Positions 60,740 through 64,000 of a stretch of DNA of 64,000 nt are shown one piece after another. Under the pieces are notes generated by a model. It searched no databases, was not told the DNA's origin, and was given only the letters and a program-made list of their open reading frames with translations. The position numbers were made by a program, and so were the translations under genes. Origin of the DNA: Sesamum alatum (Eukaryota; Streptophyta; Magnoliopsida; Lamiales; Pedaliaceae); contig JACGWO010000012.1 of the NCBI GenBank assembly GCA_034509735.1, forward strand, positions 1,860,001 to 1,924,000. Reading direction: 5' to 3'. Within the stretch, counting starts at the first letter, position 1. The number at the start of each line of letters is the position of its first letter.

Positions 60740-61848
60740 CCATTTATGGGCATCGATTTATTTCCTGATTGAATTGGCTATCGAAGGCTCATGGAAGATA
60801 ACCTAAATACGGAGATAGCCCATGCGCAAATATACTTCACTGCTTATCCGACAGCGCCGTCGGTCGAATGTGATTGTTGCCGTCCCAAGGACATGGAGGC
60901 GTTCGACCTTTCAATCAACGGCCTTGACCGCCACGCCCATCATGTTCAAGGCTGTTGATCAGACGGCCGATCCCTCCCAAGGCGGTGGCGGATTTTGAGC
61001 TAGGTAGGGTTAGGGTTTCAGTATATGAATTGTGTGTAAGGGCCAAGGTCAATATTTGGTTGATGGGCCTTGTTGCAAATTATTTTCTGGGCATAGGAAA
61101 ATGGGATGAGATCTAGCCAAAACACCAAGTCAAGGTGTTTTGGGTAAACCAGACACATTTTCTTATTTCGACCCATCTCGGAGATGGGCCGAAAACAAGG
61201 CCAAACACAGGGATTTACCATACCCCCATTTTCACCATAGTACTTTTCTGCACCCAAACCCCATACCTCCAAAAATGATTTTAAGATTCATCATTGAACT
61301 CTAACGTGTATTTAAGCAATCTCCAATATCAACTCAAATGAGTGTCTATACCTTTGAGATCATCTTCTATTTCTTGATCAAACGTTGATCCTCTCCGATC
61401 CTCTCCCAAAGTGGTGACAACATTGAGATCCTCTTCCAATTTGTCGACCTGTTATCGAATTATGGGGGGGTTTGTTGAGGGGAGATTTTGGTTGGCTTCT
61501 GAGATAAAGAGAGAGATGGGGATGGGGGGGGGGGGAGATGAGGGTTTTAGAATGTCCGACATGTGACAGATTGTGGAGAGAGGGAGGGGAGAAGAAGACG
61601 CATGATATAGAAAGAGACGAGTTGGAAGACATTTTATTGGCAGTTTAATAAAGAGGGTATTTTTTGGTAATGTGATCATTATTCTTTTTAGGGTAATGTA
61701 AATTTCAATAATGTAAAACAAGAGTACAAATACTACAAAGGCCCAAGGCCAACAATGATAACACGACCATATGCTAGGGGACACGTTTGTGTACAAGTTA
61801 CACGACCGTGTCCCTTAGCCGTGTTGCTCACTGTATCCAATTGATTTT
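60740..61848. other. Non-coding stretch
   Basis: No gene recognised. It includes a moderately GC-rich piece at 60850-61000, one telo-box-like tagggttagggttt at 61006-61019, and a G-rich run at 61524-61537. Open frames here are short and unlike known proteins. Confidence 0.5.
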
Positions 61849-62162
61849 TCAGACCCTATAAGTAGCTACAAGGTGTAGGGAAGGAGGTCGATGGGTGCTA
61901 AGCAACCTATTCATAAGCTGCTCAATTAAAAGGCTTGCAAGCACATCTGGATTCCAGAAAAGTTGTTGAAAGCACCGTTGGTTCCATTCCGCCCACAAAT
62001 AGTAAACCAGCGATGCAAGAAATGACCGATACGTGGCGTTAAGAAGATGCTTCCCCCGCCACCTCCAAGCCGCCCAAGCCACCCCACGTTGCCAATCAAA
62101 GTGAGGCCATAGAAACTTAACCTCCCGCTTACAAATGCGAAGACAAACAGTGGAGTAAGCAC
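61849..62162 (-). pseudogene. LINE-3 ORF2 tail fragment
   Basis: The minus frame encodes the C-terminal segment after zf-RVT in plant LINEs: FLWPHFDWQRGVAWAAWRWR, SFLASLVYYLWAEWNQRCFQ and an LIEQLMNRLLST piece. It is cut on its upstream side by the LTR at 62163. Confidence 0.7.
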
Positions 62163-64000
62163 TGAAGGACAAGCGGATCCGCCCGGGAGCGCGAGCGGAA
62201 GCGAAAAGCATGGAAATACGTAAATTTAAAAACAATTAAATAAACGTAATCCCAAGGAGTGTACCCTTGGGTGCTCAACCGGGCGTTCGATGTAGGATGT
62301 ATTAATATAGAAACATGTAATACATAGGGCATAGATGAAATGTAAATCTACAAAAGCGTAATAAACCGTTAGCTTTGTAGATTTCATGTGCGTGCGGCTA
62401 CTTGCGTTGTTCCTTCTCCGGAATATTCACAAAATCCAAATGTATGAATTCTCCAAAGGTGATCCACACCACACCGGAAGTAAAACACACGTTCTCCTTG
62501 CAAGAAGAAAACGAATTTGTGAAGGAATGGATTTCAAGAAGATGAATGTTATGAATTAATGTTCTTCTTAAAACTTCTTTATTTTTCCCTTTTGATCCAA
62601 GATCAAATGAAGGACAAAGGTGAAAGGGGGAGAGAGTGGCCGAGAGTTTGAGGGAGAGAGGAGGCCGATTTTTTTCACGTCTTCTTTTGCTAGAAAAGAT
62701 GAATTATGATTTTCTTACATAAGGTGTTGTATATACTCATATATATACATAATTAATGTGATTATTGGAATGTGTCTAGGTTCATCCAAGGATGTCTAGA
62801 TACATCCCAATCAATGACCATAAATTCTTCAATCAAGCCTACCAACTTTTAAGGTATAATCAAATCATACCAAAAGGGAAGGGCTTGATTGGAGTTCATT
62901 TGTCTCATACAAAAAGAGACAAGTCAACCGCCACCTTGCATGCAACATGGCTGAATTTTGCTTCCTCCAAGGGAGCATTTTCGGCCATGCTCAATATGAG
63001 AAGAAGTTCAACTTCTTCCTATTCCAAAATAAGAATTAATTCTCCTCTCAGGTCAAATTTAACGGACCGGGTTTTTATTGTAATCCAATTACGACAAACC
63101 CAAAATAAAATCCAATTTAATGTCCACTTAAATTATTCATGTTGGTCTTTTAATCCAATCAAAAGATCCAACATCTCGACTTTTCATATTTAATTGATAA
63201 ATCTAATTTACCGATTAAAAGAGGGCCCGATACAATATCGGCCCGTCCATTCAATGGACTATCCCTTAAGTAATCCAATTACTTATTTATCCTTCGAGAT
63301 TGACTCCAAGTCAATCTCTCAACTTTCTCGGTGATTTGTGTGTGACCCTTTAGGTTCACCCTCAGCTAGAGTTGGACCCGTGTCCCACAAGGGCCCGTTA
63401 CCATGGATGGCCGTCTAGCAACGGTCCATGGCACTAGAGACTAGGTGAATGTTGGCGTGAAGATTTAGCCGCTAATTCCATACGGGTACGGTCCTTCCGT
63501 CTACCATCTCCCGGCCTTAGTCTAGGGTATGGAATTGGGCGTCGTTCCCATCCTTGACTAGGCATCTATGCTTAATACTCGAGACTACGTATGCTTCATT
63601 GGGTCAACACAGGAAACCATTCCCTGTTCGATCAACCACTGTGGCCACAGCTTTAAACAACATGAACATGTCTCCGAGTGCATAGGAGATACCTCTGTCA
63701 CATACTGACAGGGGATGGATCCTCTTCTTGGAACGCATCGTCCTTACTACACATTCCGACTGCACGGGACAAGGCTTATAATGATCATCTTACAGAATGA
63801 TCACCTCTCACCAGATCCAAGATATAGTCGTCCTGTGCATGTGACTGCCATGGTTCCTCAAATCTGAGGACTACTCCTGTACTATCGGAACTGGAGAAAT
63901 ACAATCATACCGACCAAGCCTCGAGGCTTCCATATGATGATCCCCGCGAGTCAGTCCAGTCGGCTCGACCCCAGTTGACCAACCCATCAAGATCGTGCGA
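62163..64000 (-). repeat. Copia LTR (minus), cut by the window end
   Basis: It starts TGAAGGACAAGCGGATCCGC and stays closely similar to 45114-47337 to the window edge. Conserved hairpin near 63401-63433. The inner end and the element body lie outside the window. Confidence 0.85.

Noticed and set aside
60495..60806. A 103-codon plus frame near the end of Copia-D
   Set aside because: It lies inside the LTR and corresponds to the antisense-matching, non-coding LTR end of the same family.
61378..61796. Two overlapping minus frames of 84 and 114 codons
   Set aside because: They are proline/serine-rich by-products of a G-rich stretch, with no domain or codon evidence.

Overview
This window is nuclear DNA of a flowering plant, most likely a eudicot. 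It is AT-rich and holds GT-AG spliceosomal introns, a plant-type alpha-kleisin (SYN3/RAD21-like) gene, and nested plant Ty1/Copia, LINE, MULE, TRIM and hAT-like elements. I cannot name the species. There are no bacterial operons, CRISPR arrays or recognisable tRNA or rRNA genes. Bases 47338-47837 are a 500-N assembly gap.

Layout. 1-1130: AT-rich flank. 1131-6481: hAT-like non-autonomous element with a degenerate LINE nested in it (1665-5721, 14-bp perfect target duplication). 7293-22762: a broken SYN3/RAD21-like cohesin gene, interrupted by two minus-strand Copia elements: Copia-A (about 9169-13796, one LTR missing) and Copia-B (14795-21535, both LTRs, large internal deletion). Removing Copia-B with its target duplication restores the host exon reading frame. 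22763-28428: AT-rich DNA with a diverged direct duplication. 28429-28843: a minimal TRIM with two 176-bp LTRs around a 63-bp core. 29277-34984: a nearly intact MULE with long TIRs and a 9-10 bp target duplication. It carries a MURA-type transposase on + and, convergently on -, an intact 153-codon gene for a GRF zinc-finger protein with a C-terminal membrane anchor. 34995-36250: a run rich in TGGGCC/T. About 36300-39921: a second LINE on - with an almost continuous endonuclease-RT reading frame.

39922-64000 is a pile of related Copia elements with LTRs of about 2 kb: a truncated minus-strand copy, a plus-strand LTR remnant, a Ty3/Gypsy integrase remnant, a minus-strand LTR running into the gap, and a plus-strand Copia-D (47838-60739) into whose pol Copia-E (49988-58406, minus strand) has jumped with a perfect GTTGG duplication. 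A LINE tail and a further LTR close the window.

How it works together. The only conventional host gene recognised is dead: in-frame stops, frameshifts, a GT-to-CT splice-donor change and two insertions. The only uninterrupted coding sequence with recognisable domains is the GRF-zinc-finger gene inside the MULE. Its convergent arrangement with the transposase resembles the two-gene plan of maize MuDR, and I rate it the most interesting system here. Its transposase appears to be two single-base indels away from an open reading frame.
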